In this document: positions 44,272 through 55,318 of the stretch, one piece after another
Position numbering within the stretch: position 1 is the stretch's first letter
How the letters are laid out: the number at the start of each line of letters is the position of its first letter
Assembly (NCBI RefSeq): GCF_000313135.1
Contig: NW_004457638.1
Location: 81,589 to 145,588, forward strand
Origin: Acanthamoeba castellanii str. Neff
Lineage: Eukaryota > Discosea > Longamoebia > Acanthamoebidae
DNA length: 64,000 bases
Reading direction: 5' to 3'
The notes under the pieces: generated by a model
Database searches by the model: none
What the model was told of the DNA's origin: nothing
What the model saw: the letters and a program-made list of their open reading frames with translations, nothing else
Position numbers and translations under genes: made by a program

Positions 44272-47200
44272 ATGATGAAGTCGTCGCTGTCGCCGCCTGT
44301 CGAGCAGCTGCTGGTGACGCCCGTGCGCCGGCACCTCCTCCCGGCTGCAGCGTGCACCACCACCGGCCAAGGGGACGACGAGACGGCAGCGAAGAAAACG
44401 CACGAGGAGGGGTCCTGGATGAACGACGACGGCTCCTTCAACTGGGCCATGCTCGATGCCTACGTGCCCACCTCCGAAGAAACCCTCGTACCCCCCCCCC
44501 ACCAACCCCACCAAAGCACCACTTTCATCTTCTTCTTCGTCTTCGTGGTGTTGGGTGTTGCTCACGTCGGACCGGGGCAGAGCGACGAGGAAGTGGTGGC
44601 CCGCATGCGCGCCATCCTCAACGACAAACTCGCCGAGCACGCCGCCAAGGCCGCTGCCTCAGCACCATCACCACCACCAGCATCAGGAGCTCCTCCCACG
44701 GCCGCGGCCGCGGCTATCGACACGTCAACATCAGCAGAGGCCGCGGCGGGCCAGGGCCGAGGGCAGCCGCGACCGGGCGGCGGCGGCGGCGGCGGGGGTA
44801 GGAAGGGCAAGGGCAATGCCGCCGCCGGCGGCGGCGGCGGGTCAGCGGAGACGGAGGCTGAGCGGGAGATTGCGCGGCTCGAGCGGGAGGAGGCGTTGGC
44901 GGGAGCGGAGGAGGGGGAGGGCGGGGCGGCGGGCGAGCGGGAGAAGAAGCTCTCCGAGGAGGCGCGCACGTACGACCTCGACCAGTGGGAGCACATCATG
45001 CGCACCGCACTCCTCCTCCAGAAGGCCGCCCCGCACGTACACCGGTACGCCCCCCCCCCCCATGCACACCACTCACGTGTCGTGTCGTGTCGAGTTGGGT
45101 GTCGTGTTGCGTGTCGTGTCGTTGGTTGTGTGCTCATCACGCCACGCAGGTATATGATGTCGCTCACTTCGGAGACGTTCGAGGCCACCTACGCCTCGCG
45201 CTTTCCGGCCTTCCACCACCACGCCCCCGAGGTCCACACCACCACCACTGCACACACGCACACACGCACACACACGCACACGCACAACACACAACACACA
45301 CAGCACACAGCACACACACACGCACACGCACACGCACACGCACAGACGCTCACGCACGGGACAACAGCTGCCGCAGGTGTTCGCGCTACATCGGGAGGGC
45401 AAGTCGATCGAGGCGCTGCTGCAGCTGGCGCCCCTCATCGAGCGCCACATCTCCGACCTCTACCTGGCCGCCACCAAGGTACTTCCACGCACGCACGCAC
45501 GCTGGGCCATCTTCAGCCCTTGGTCGTCCGCCCGTGCGCATCTCACGCATTTCACGCACCTCGCGTGTGCCGTTGGTCGTTGGTCGTGTCGTGCGTCGTG
45601 TCGTGCGTCGCGTGTGTAGGGCCGGGGCGACGGTCGGCTCATCTTGCGGGATCTCCTGCTCGCCCCGCAGCTCAACGCACTATTCGGCCCACGGAAGGTA
45701 TTCTGTATTCTTTGTTCTGCGTCTTCGCTTTCTTCATCGTCACCGCCGAGAGAGATCTCACTCGGGAGATGGTGGACTGACAGGTCGGGGTGCTGCGCTC
45801 GTTGATCGGTACGCCGCTGGGCCTCAACATCAGGAATGTGGCGTGGCACGGATTCCTGAGCGAAGCCGACTTCTACCCGGGCTACGTGTCGCTCATTCTC
45901 GCCCTCGCCCTCTCCCTCTCCCTCGTCCCGTCGCCGCGCCCCGTCGGCGACCCCACCACCACCACCGGCGGCGGCGGCGGCGGCCGGCACTCCCATCATC
46001 ATTACCGGCCCTCCGCCCGGCCGCTTCTCGCTATCGCGCCGTTGGTCGAGCTGACGTGGCGCGCCGAGAGTGGCGGCTGCGTGCTATTGGCTGACGGCGA
46101 TGATCGCGGCGGCCATGAAGACAACGACGGGCGGGCGTTGGCCGCCGTGCGTCGGCTGCTGCGCCGCTCGGGCTTCGTCGTGGACCACAGCCGCTTCCTG
46201 CTCGAGTCGGCCATCGACGCGCTCGAGCGAGCGAAGCAGTACTACCAATGCCTCGTGTGCGCCCTGCCCGCGCTCGAGCACTGCCTGCGGCGCCTCTACG
46301 TCTCCGCCAACGCCCTCCCGCCGCCCCTCCTCACCGCCGGTACCTCTCCGCCATTCCCAGCCAAGATTTGAAAGAGCTTGCATGCTTGATTTGAATGTTG
46401 ATAGGTGGCGTTATATATGCCCCTAATAGTGATGTACGACTACTACACGACGCTCGACGTGATCGTGGGGCCAACGGTCGAGGCCACGGGCCGACCCAAC
46501 CTCCTCCGCCAGGTACTGACTGACTGCTAAAGCTTGCTCCGACGTCGTCGTCCCCTGGGGCTGAACGCGCGCTGGAGTTAAGAGCTGAACGCGCGCTCAC
46601 GATTTTGGCCCACTCTCGCAATCTGATGATGAGCGCAGGAGCTGGGCGACTCGATCATGACGGCCCTGTGGGACTTCTTCGTGTGCCCCGAAGGCCCGCG
46701 CCTGCGCGACCGCATCTCCCACGGCGTACGCCACCCTGGCATGCCTCGCATTCCACCATCGCGCCACGGCGTCCGTGTGCATTCCTCGACGTGCGTGCGT
46801 GTGCATTCCTGACCATCTCTGATGCACCACCGCGGTACAGGAGGCCGACCCCGCGGGCATTTCGCGGTTGCTATGCGATCGGGTGCTGGGCCTCGTCGCC
46901 CGTCTGTGTCTCCGCTACGACCGGCCCGAGCAGGCCGCCGCCGCCGCCGATGGTGATGGCGGCGCCGACGACGACGACGCGTCGCTGTTCGCACGGGTCG
47001 TGGCCTTCTACGACGGCTACGCGTCGTCGTTCCACACCAAGGACGTGCTCGTGCGCAAGCTCGTGCACTACTTCGACGCATGGGCCGCGTTCGCCGGCCG
47101 CCACGGCCCATGGCCCACCGACCCGCTGGCGCTGGGCCGCGAACGGTTCGGCGAGCGGGGGCTGCTCTTCGCCAACGACGACGCCGCCGCCGGGAGCGGC

Positions 47201-47966
47201 GGGGGGTTAGAGAGGGCGCGGGCGAGCGGGCTGCTGCGGCTTCCCACCCTCTTCCTGTCGTCCTTCGAGCTCGCGGCCATCGTACAGCTGCGCATCGTCG
47301 TCACCCTCTCGGAACGCCTCATCTCCAAGGTCGCCTTGCCTTCTGCTTGTGGCTTGTGTGTGTGTGTGTTGTGTGTTGTGCGTTGTGCGTTGTGTGTTGT
47401 GAGTTGTGTGTGTGTGTGTGTGTGTTATGTGTGTGTGTGTGTGTGCGTGCGTGTTGAGCCTCAAGCTTCGTGCATGTGTGTTGCGCGCCACAGATCGAGG
47501 AGCGGTTCGCCGAGCTGAAGGGTTTGGTGGACTCCCGCAAGGCGCGATCGCGGCAGCGCAACTCCTACGCCCAGCTGTGCAAGGCCCTCCCCTACTACTG
47601 CGCCATGTCTCAATGTACGAACGCACCACGCACCACCGCACACGCACCACCGCACACGCACCCGGCGCTTGGCCGCACGCACGCGATTGACGACAATGGG
47701 CAGATGTGGGGCAGCTGGTGGAGGCGAGGCTCCGATTGCTGGACCGGCTGGCGCAGGGCGAGGAGGGAGACGGCAGCGACGCGTCGTCGCAGGTGCAGCA
47801 GCAGCAGCAGCAGCGGGAGCAGCGGGAGCGTGTGCTGGGAGAGCTGCGGCAGCTCGTGGTGTGCGCCGAGAAGCAGCTCTCGCAGCTGGCCCAGGGCGAC
47901 AAGTGGAGCGACGTGTGCGAGCTCTTCCACGACCTCTTCCAGGCCACCACCGCCTGCGATCTGTGA
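44272..47966 (+). CDS. ERMARD: ERMARD-like protein (DUF4209-type)
   Basis: Exons 44272-44487, 44581-45044, 45150-45231, 45377-45478, 45620-45697, 45784-46339, 46430-46512, 46639-46725, 46841-47329, 47494-47614 and 47704-47966, 846 residues. Two conserved RN-x4-HG type motifs mark the family: [18 protein letters not shown] and [11 protein letters not shown]. Around them are [17 protein letters not shown] and [11 protein letters not shown]. In animals ERMARD is a poorly understood ER-membrane protein linked to RNA degradation; the motif resembles HEPN-like domains, so RNA binding or cleavage is a reasonable guess, not shown here. The N-terminal part has a long Gly/Ala insert. Confidence 0.72.
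45240..45352 (+). repeat. CA/CACACG simple repeat in an intron
   Basis: Nearly pure CA-rich tract, with CG steps, between ERMARD-like exons 3 and 4. No coding signal. Confidence 0.85.
47350..47454 (+). repeat. GT-rich simple repeat in an intron
   Basis: GTGTGT and TTGTGTG runs fill the intron between ERMARD-like exons 9 and 10. Confidence 0.85.
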
Positions 47967-48081
47967 TGACAGCATACTAATACGAATATTAAGGGTGGCC
48001 AACATTGATGTGTGTGATCGAATCAACCTTAATGAGGATGTTTGTGGTTGTTGTGTTGCATTGCTTTTAACTTTACTATGA

Positions 48082-49201
48082 TCAATTGAGGAGGCTGTAA
48101 ATGTTGGATCTCCGCGCCTCGCCGCTCGCGTCGGCAGGTGCGCTGGTGGTGGCGGCGGCGGCGGTGCTCGGGGCGGGTACTGGCCGCGGTGGGCAGCCGG
48201 CGGTGGAGGGAACGGAAGGAGGCGGCGGCGAGGGCGATCGCGAGGCGGAGGGGGAGGAGGCCGACGAGGGTGAAGCGGAAGCCAAAGAAGAGGGTGGCGA
48301 GTGGGTGCGCTGGTTGTGGTGGTTGTGCTGAGCAAAGGGCGGCGATCGCTGGGTCATGGCCCGCACCACCGCGATGTCCTCGTAGAGGGCCTTCTTCTTG
48401 AGGTTGTACCGGTACCGCAGCCCGCACGCGTTGCACAGCCTGGGCGATGGGTGGAGGAGGTGACGTCAGCTTTTTATATTATATAAATAAAAAAAGAGAG
48501 AAAATGAGAGGAGGTGCGTACGAGGGCTTGCCGTCAGCGCCGCATCGCCATTGGACGGTGCTCGAGGTGCCGCAGTTGGCGCACGCCCGCGGGCCGGCCC
48601 CGATCTCGGGCGAGAGGCACGACGAGCCGCTCGTTGCCGCGGTCGTGGCCGTGGCCGCCGTCGGCAGCGGGTGGCCCCGTGGTCGGATGGGCGTGTGGCA
48701 GGCACGCGCCGCCGCCGTGGCCGCGGCTGCTGATGTGGTCGTCGTCGAAGAGCCTGTCGGGACCGGGGGCAATGATGTGGCGCACCAGGCCGACGACGAC
48801 GCAGGCGACGGCGACGACGACGAGAGGGCTGCGAGTGGCCGAGACAGGACCGAGGCGTGATGGACCTGCTTCTTCTTGGCGATGCCCCGTGACGGCGATG
48901 ATGAAGTAGTGGAAGTAGAAATAGATGAAGTAGAAGAAGAGGAGGAGGAGGAGAGTTGTTGGGCGAGGAGGTGGAGGGAGTGGATGTCGCTCAGGAGGCG
49001 TCGGAGTTCGTCGGCGTGGAGGCCGTTGGGGGCGCGGTTGGCCTTGGCCACCAGCTGGCACACCTCATTGGCCTGCTGCGCCAACTCCGCGCGCACCACC
49101 CCGCCGGCGGCCAACGGAGGCGGCGATGACGGCGAGGGCGGGTTGGGCGAGCCGGGCGGCGTGGGCGGCTGGTGGGAGATGGTCGGAGTGTCGAACATCA
49201 T
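48082..49201 (-). CDS. GATA-type zinc finger transcription factor (left member of divergent pair)
   Basis: Minus-strand exons 49201-48522 and 48439-48082, about 345 residues; an in-frame Met six codons upstream (49219) is also possible. The finger is C-x2-C-x18-C-x2-C: CANCGTSSTVQWRCGADGKPS, then LCNACGLRYRYNLKKK, split by the intron as in the other two. The 18-residue loop is the plant-like spacing. An N-terminal helical segment (LVAKANRAPNGLHADELRRL) resembles one in the right-hand partner. The rest is Ser/Pro/Ala-rich. It ends RRSNIYSLLN. Confidence 0.88.
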
Positions 49202-49941
49202 CGTTATATCGCAATGCAATGGTGTGTCGCTCGAGGTGTGTGTTGTGTTGATAAGATGGAGAGTGGAGTTGGTGGGGCGTCAAGTGAGCCGAAGATATAT
49301 CGCTGTCTTGTGCGAGACAGAAAAGGAGAGAGGAAGAATTGGCGCGTGTGGCGGTGGTGGTTGGGGTCCTTTGCTGCGCTAGTAGGGAAAGAGAGAGGTC
49401 TTAACTCTAGTTCGTCTGGAACGAAGTTTGGAGCAGAACACGGGTTTTGGGCAAGATAAGGACAGGAGCCATCTGGGACCCCCCTATCCAAGCCTCGCCA
49501 TTGAAGCACAATGCCGAATTTGCGATGCAGTTTGCCTGCACATACGTGGAAACTGACCAGAAATTCGATCTTAAACGATATCCCATTGGTCGGTGGAAAC
49601 AGGAGACACGGACCAGAGAGCTCATTGTTGGCGAGTTTGGCTTGGGTGCACCCAAGCGCACTGGAGCTCAGTCCCGCGAGATAGCAATAAGTTCCGCACG
49701 CGTCATCTAACACTGTAACGTGAACTGCGGAGACTGCTGGAAAGCGAGGTGGATTTGACAAGTTGTTCACCATTCCGGATGGCTGCTGCTTGCATTCCTG
49801 ATGGTGACGCACTTGTTCTGCTCCTCATTGTTTCCTACGGCACCCACCAGGCCCTGGACCAAACCTCTGGTGCTACCCACGGCTGAGCCAGCATTCACCC
49901 CACCGGTCATCGGCTCATCATCAGCACTCGCCCACCAGACC
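49202..49941. promoter_or_regulatory. Shared upstream region of two GATA-factor genes, with GATA sites
   Basis: No coding frame of quality. Two consensus WGATAR sites are present: TGATAAGA at 49249-49256 and AGATAAGG at 49454-49461. The first lies about 50 bp from the left gene's start. This fits auto- or cross-regulation but is only a motif match. Confidence 0.5.
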
Positions 49942-51000
49942 ATGAAGAGCACCTTGCTCAGCTCGGACCACAGTGAAGGGGCAGACGGCGCGAAGCTCCA
50001 CCGGCAACCACCACCTCCTCTTCCTCCATCATCCCGGCATCACCTTCATGAAGGGGAGGCAGAGCGGCAGGGGCTCGTCTTCATGGCCGCCACGCTGTCT
50101 CCCGCTCCCCTCATGCGACTGGCGCCCGCCGCCCACGGGGGTGGTGGTAGGGGCAACTCACAGCTGCTCGGGGCGGCGTTCGACGTGAGCCTGCTGGCCA
50201 TGAAGGCCAATAAGCATGGCAGCCTATCAGGCGAGGACCTCGTGCTGCTCAACCACCACACCGACGCCATCCGACAACTCTCGGTCACCTACCTCCGCTC
50301 ATCTTCAACTCCTTCCTCCCCATCATCACCGCCAACCGTCGACGTCCCGGAGCAGCAGCCCTACTCTTCGCCTTCTTTTCTTTTCTCTTCTGCATCATCT
50401 TCGACGTCTTCCGCTACAAATTTTGAGAGCCTGAGCGCTCCTCTTGTGCGCCTCCAGGGCGAGCAGCTCTTGGCCTCGGCCCACGCTCGAGATGCGTTCA
50501 TGGGCCAGTGCGCGCCGGCCATTCGCAAGCGGCGCAATCGGGGTCCGAGCCTGCCCCGCGGCGTGCGTCGCGCGTGTGCCGTGTGCAGCGCCACCGAAAC
50601 GGTGCAGGTACGTACCATGATGCCGCAGGCCGAGCCCACCCCCGCCCTCTGGCTCATGACCGCCCCGTTTCATGTTTCTGTGTCGCACACCACAGTGGAG
50701 GAGTGGCGCTGATGGACGAGCAACGTGCGTTGTGCAAAAATTGGAGTGCTCGCCGCACTTACTTAAGCATGCCGATTCACACTGTGCGTTCGTTCCTGTA
50801 CACGCAGATTGTGCAACGCGTGCGGTCTGCGATTCCGCCACACGATGCGCAAGCACCGAGAGACACGGGAAGAAGAGGAACTCACCGACGACAACAAACA
50901 CGTTGCGAGCAGCAGCACTGTGGCGAGAGGAGGCTGCAACTCGGAAGCTTCGCCACCACAGGAGCGAAGGAGGTCGTCCATCTACAGCCTCCTCAACTGA
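49942..51000 (+). CDS. GATA-type zinc finger transcription factor (right member of divergent pair)
   Basis: Exons 49942-50607, 50696-50724 and 50808-51000, 295 residues; the frame is open upstream to an ATG at 49801. The finger is spread over three exons: CAVCSATETVQ, WRSGADGRAT (a 29-base exon) and LCNACGLRFRHTMRKHRE, giving C-x2-C-x18-C-x2-C. An N-terminal helix, LLAMKANKHGSLSGEDLVLL, aligns with that of the left partner. The middle is Ser/Pro-rich. It ends RRRSSIYSLLN. Confidence 0.88.
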
Positions 51001-51161
51001 TGCCACCAGCGTTCGGAATGTGCTCCATGCATTCCACGTGGACGTGGCCTTTCCTTTGGCCCACGGACAGCACAGGCCACGTCAGCCTCGCCAGTAAATA
51101 CCTCATTTTTTCCTTTCGCTAAAAAGAACATTTTCAACGATCAATAAATTCAACGCACACA

Positions 51162-52738
51162 ATGGCGGACGAAACGACGGCACTATGGATGCAGGCGTTT
51201 TCGTGGCTCGGTTTGGGCTACGTCATCTACCGCGCCCTCTTCGTCGGTAACTGCCCCAGATGCTTAATCGCAGATCGCGGCTGTTATTTTGTTTCTCATT
51301 TTTTTGCCCTCAATCACTGATTTTTTCGTAGATAATGGACCCACCTTCGAGGACGACCCATCACCGGCCCGGAATCACCTCCTCAGGCTGACTACGGCGG
51401 CATTCTACGTGCCCTTCGTCATCGTCTCCGCCGTCTACGTGCCCAATGTGATTCACATCTTCATGACCATCATGGTCACCAAGGGCTTGGGCGAGTTTAT
51501 CGAGTGCCTCATCCCCGCCAGGTTCCCCTTCCGCTTCTTAACACTCTCTCCCAACCCTTGCGGCTAGCCATCCAGAAGGAAATCTTGCTCATCTCTACGC
51601 CGCGTAGGGCGAGCAAGGAGGAGGGCGCCAAGAAGAAGTACAAGTTCTCGCGCATGGACAGACTCGTGCAGCTCCTCGGTGCGTGCCCGTCTCATCTCGT
51701 CTCGTCTCTTCTCGAAGTAGAGCTTCGGCTAATCGTTCAAGCGTGCTACTCGGGGGGGGGTATGAACGTTCGCAGGCGGTCTGCAGGTGGTGCTGTGCCA
51801 CTTCCTGTCCGAGCTGGGGCTGAGCCTCGGCCTGGCGCTGGCCTTCGTGATCATCCTCTGCTTCTTCCTCTTCAAGACGGTGCAGGAGGGCCACAACCCG
51901 CTCCCGCCCAACACCGTGCGCAACCTCGCCTTCTACCTCTTCGGCTGGGTGTGGATCGCCTGGACCATTTCCCACTGCCCCGCCATTTACCACACCAGCC
52001 GTACAGCTCGCCCCGCTTGTTGTTGCTGTGCGTGTTGTTCTGTGTGCTGACTCCTCTCTCTCTTTGGTGTGTGTGTGTGTGTGTGTGTGTGTAGCCTATG
52101 GCGGTAGCATACTGGTGATGTTGTTGCTGACCGGGTGGATCGGCGATGGCGCCGCCTACTACGTGGGTAAGAACTTTGGCCGGCACAAGGCCATGCCCAA
52201 CGTCTCCCCGAACAAGGTAATGCCTTGACCCACACGGTCTTCCCTTGTTCTGTCGCCTCTCTGGAATGCGTGGTGTTGGCTGGCGGCAGACTGACCTGGC
52301 TCGTCGCCGTGCGTCGTCCAGTCCTGGGAGGGAATCATTGCCGAGATCGTCTTCGCCGTTTTGCTGTGCTACGGATTCAAGCAGATGCAGCTCTCTGGCG
52401 TCACCGACAAGCACGCTCTCCTCGCTACAAAGCCAATTGCGCTGACCAGCTCAGCCCGGTGGTCTCTAATGATAATTAATAACATCACATGTGCGTGTGC
52501 CTGCAGGCTGCCGCCCTACGACACGATCCACTACATCGGCCTCGCGCTGCTGACCAGCTGCCTGGGCATCTTCGGCGATGCGATCGAGTCCCTCATCAAG
52601 CGCATGGGCAACATCAAGGACTCGGGCGTCTTCTTCCCCGGCCACGGCGGCATTCTCGACCGCTTCGACGCCTTCTTCGTGAGCGGCCCCTTCATCTACC
52701 ACTACCTCATCCACGTCGTGGGCGCTGGCCACTTGTAG
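51162..52738 (+). CDS. CDS1: CDP-diacylglycerol synthase (phosphatidate cytidylyltransferase)
   Basis: Exons 51162-51246, 51332-51521, 51608-51678, 51776-52000, 52095-52216, 52322-52458 and 52507-52738, 353 residues with multiple hydrophobic helices. The signature near the C-terminus is SLIKRMGNIKDSGVFFPGHG, then GILDRFDA; NVSPNKSWEG precedes it. The enzyme makes CDP-diacylglycerol from phosphatidate and CTP in the ER or mitochondrial membrane. The next gene, 70 bp downstream on the same strand, is predicted to use that product. Confidence 0.93.
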
Positions 52739-52808
52739 CCACTTGTTTCAAAAAAAAGTTCTTTATTTTTCTTGCAAGATTAAATAAAATTAATATTGGA
52801 CCTGGAGG

Positions 52809-53877
52809 ATGTTAGATCAAGAGCTGCGACTGCTCAAGGAGCGCTTCCTGCAGCCGCTGGTTGGGCGCATTGCGCGGCTGGGCCTCACGCCCAACCAGTT
52901 GACCCTCATCTCGTTCGTTCTGGGCATCCTCGCCGGCCACTTCTGCCTGGAGGGGCGACTCAACACGGCACTGGTGCTGTGGTGGCTCAATCGCGTGGTG
53001 GACGGCGTGGATGGTGCCGTAGCACGACATCTTCGCCGGCAGACCGATTTCGGAGGCTACCTGGACATCATCTGCGATTTCATCGTCTACACAACCATCC
53101 CCATCGATCTCGCCTTCTTTCAAGTCACCAGCGCTTGCTCCAACGCCACCATCGACGTGCCCAGTCGAGGTAGACCAACTGTTCTCCTTGCTGGCACGTC
53201 TGCTCTTCTCTACAAAAGAAAACAAGGTTATTTGTTTTCTACGTGAACGCCTTGCAAGGTTGGCCAGGCTGCGGGTTCAAGGCGGCGGACGGCACGTCGT
53301 GGGGTCCTCTGTTCTGGCTGCTGGCCAGTTTGTCGTTCCTCCTCGTACGTCCCACACCCCTTCCCTGTTGGCGTGGCGTGATCTGACCGACACCCTCTTC
53401 TTGACCTGGGGCAGGGCACCTACTTCATCAACGCGGCTTCCCTGTTCATGCTCGGGGGCATCCTCGAGAAGCGCAACCTGGGCGCACAGACTCGAGGTAC
53501 CATCGCCGGGCACCAAGGCAAGCGCTTGGTGTGGCGGCGACGCGTTGTTGTGCCTGGCTTGACAAGTTTATTGGGTGTTGTGTGCGTGGCCGTACGTACA
53601 GGAGAAAAGACGACGCTGACCATGCCCGTTGGCCTGATCGAAGGAACAGAGACGATAATCTTCTACTCCCTCTTCATTGGTGAGTCGTCTCCTTCTTCTC
53701 TTGCAGCTCATTCTCTGTGGGGCCATTCACGGCTCACCGCAACGATCATTCACACCGCAACACCCAACCACAGCGTTGCCGCAGCACCTGACGGCGTTGT
53801 TCGTGCTGTTCGGCTCGCTGGTGGCCGTCACCATCCTCCAACGCCTCCGCTGGGCCTACCGCCACCTCGACAACTGA
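52809..53877 (+). CDS. CDP-alcohol phosphatidyltransferase, bacterial-type
   Basis: Exons 52809-53169, 53268-53344, 53415-53496, 53602-53679 and 53774-53877, 233 residues. The catalytic motif D-x2-D-G-x2-A-R-x8-G-x3-D-x3-D is complete: DGVDGAVARHLRRQTDFGGY, then LDIICD. The C-terminal segments (LEKRNLGAQTRG, GLIEGTETIIFYSLF, LFVLFGSLVAVTILQRL) resemble proteobacterial members rather than eukaryotic PIS, CEPT or cardiolipin synthase. The alcohol acceptor cannot be told from sequence; phosphatidylglycerophosphate or a related lipid is possible. It has introns, so it is a settled nuclear gene whatever its origin. Confidence 0.85.
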
Positions 53878-54355
53878 ACCGCAGCTGACACACCAGGGCG
53901 AGTAACCGCTTGCACCACAACCAACTTCCACCACCACACTAACAATGCACGCACAGAAGAAGAAGTAGAGGGGCGAGGTGGTGAAAGGGAGTTTACATAT
54001 TTACTGTAGAGCTATTTACTTGTCCTGGCGCTGTACCCTCCAGACGGAGAGGCCAGCGCCGTGTGACATTGGCTTTGCACAAAGTATTCACAATATTTAT
54101 AAGTGAGAGGGGTGAAGGAGGAGAGAAGTAGTGGAGAGAGAGAGAGAGAGGGTATTAACAGGAGGAGGTGGTGGTGAAGGGAACTAGTCGCACAGCGGAC
54201 CGATCGGCCGCGAAGAGTAGGCAGAGATGCGAAGGTCTCGAGGGTGAGGGTGAGGGTCTATATACAGGTAGCGGTGGTGGTGTGATGTAGCGGTCGTCGG
54301 GTGCGCGTAGAGGTCGAATCGTTCCTTCTCCCTCGAGGTCGGGGAGCTCTTTGCT
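53878..54355. other. Intergenic region between convergent genes
   Basis: Contains GA-rich simple repeats (54134-54152) and a run of GAGGGT units (54240-54256) but no coding frame. Probably the 3' UTRs of the two flanking genes. Confidence 0.5.
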
Positions 54356-55318
54356 CTACGAGACGAGCACGAGGTTGTTGGTCATATCGCCCAGGCTGTC
54401 GCGCTTGAGCATGCTGTCCGAGTAGCTGCGGTTCCTCTTGCGCATGTGCCCGCCGAGCGTAGACGACGAGGGCGACGGAGGGGCGAGAGACGGCGACGAC
54501 GAAGACGGCGAGAGGAGGCTGCACTCCTCCATGCGCTGCTCGATGGTGTAGAGACCGCGGTAGTCGTAGTCGGCGAGCTGCTGTTGGTGCTGCTTGAGCT
54601 GTTCGACGTAGAAGGGGCTGCTGTTCACGTACTGCTGTACTCTCGACGAGGCCTGGAAGGGCGTGTTGAGGGGCACGGGGTTCCTCGCACGAGACGGCGG
54701 AATGACGAAGAGCTGAGGCGGAGGTGTGGCGACCAGCTCCTCTTCTTGCATCATCTCCTGCGGCGAGAAGCCGAGTCGAGGCAGGTGGTCCTCGGCGAGC
54801 ATCCACGAAGGCGAGCCATCTTCCTCGAGGTCAAGAGGGTGGTCCTCGTCGTTGAGCATCCACCTCGCGAGGCGCTGGTGCGGGTTCGCGGCGACGGGAG
54901 CCGTGCGGAAGATCTGCTCCAGCTCCCATTCGGCCTCGATGAGATTGATGAGCGACTCACCATCGTCGTTGGCAGAGGGGGAGGTGTGGTGGCAGCCCGA
55001 GTAGCCGAAGTTGTCGTCGAAGAGCACGTTCCTTTCCTCCCACTCCTCTCCGCGAGTAGCGTCGGAAAAGTCGCTTACGCCATCCTGCTTCGGCTGGCTC
55101 TTCGTCGTTGTCGTCGTCGAGGCGCAGAAGGGCACCTTGAGGGGCAGCGGGCATGCTATCTGCCGCTTGGCTCTCGAAGATGATGTCGCCAGCTGCGAGG
55201 AAGAAGTCGAGGTCTGGGGAGGCTGGTGTTTTCGTGGTTGTACAGAGGGAGAGGAGGCGAGAATGGGGGAGGAGGTGATGTTGGCCTGATGTCCCGACGA
55301 TGCTCGCACAACGTTCAT
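54356..55318 (-). CDS. Uncharacterised serine-rich protein, single exon
   Basis: 320 residues from MNVVRASSGH; the frame stays open upstream but turns into untranslated-looking sequence. No known domain. Visible features: an acidic helical block (DGESLINLIEAEWELEQIF), repeated ARWML/SWML segments next to acidic residues (DEEDH- and EEDG-like), a Gln-rich helix (VEQLKQHQQQLADYDYR) and a C-terminal RKRNRSYSDSMLKRDSLGD, which has good sites for basophilic kinases and 14-3-3 binding. An E2F-like site lies upstream. Confidence 0.7.
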   Translation of the reverse strand: MNVVRASSGHQANITSSPILASSPSVQPRKHQPPQTSTSSSQLATSSSRAKRQIACPLPLKVPFCASTTTTTKSQPKQDGVSDFSDATRGEEWEERNVLFDDNFGYSGCHHTSPSANDDGESLINLIEAEWELEQIFRTAPVAANPHQRLARWMLNDEDHPLDLEEDGSPSWMLAEDHLPRLGFSPQEMMQEEELVATPPPQLFVIPPSRARNPVPLNTPFQASSRVQQYVNSSPFYVEQLKQHQQQLADYDYRGLYTIEQRMEECSLLSPSSSSPSLAPPSPSSSTLGGHMRKRNRSYSDSMLKRDSLGDMTNNLVLVS

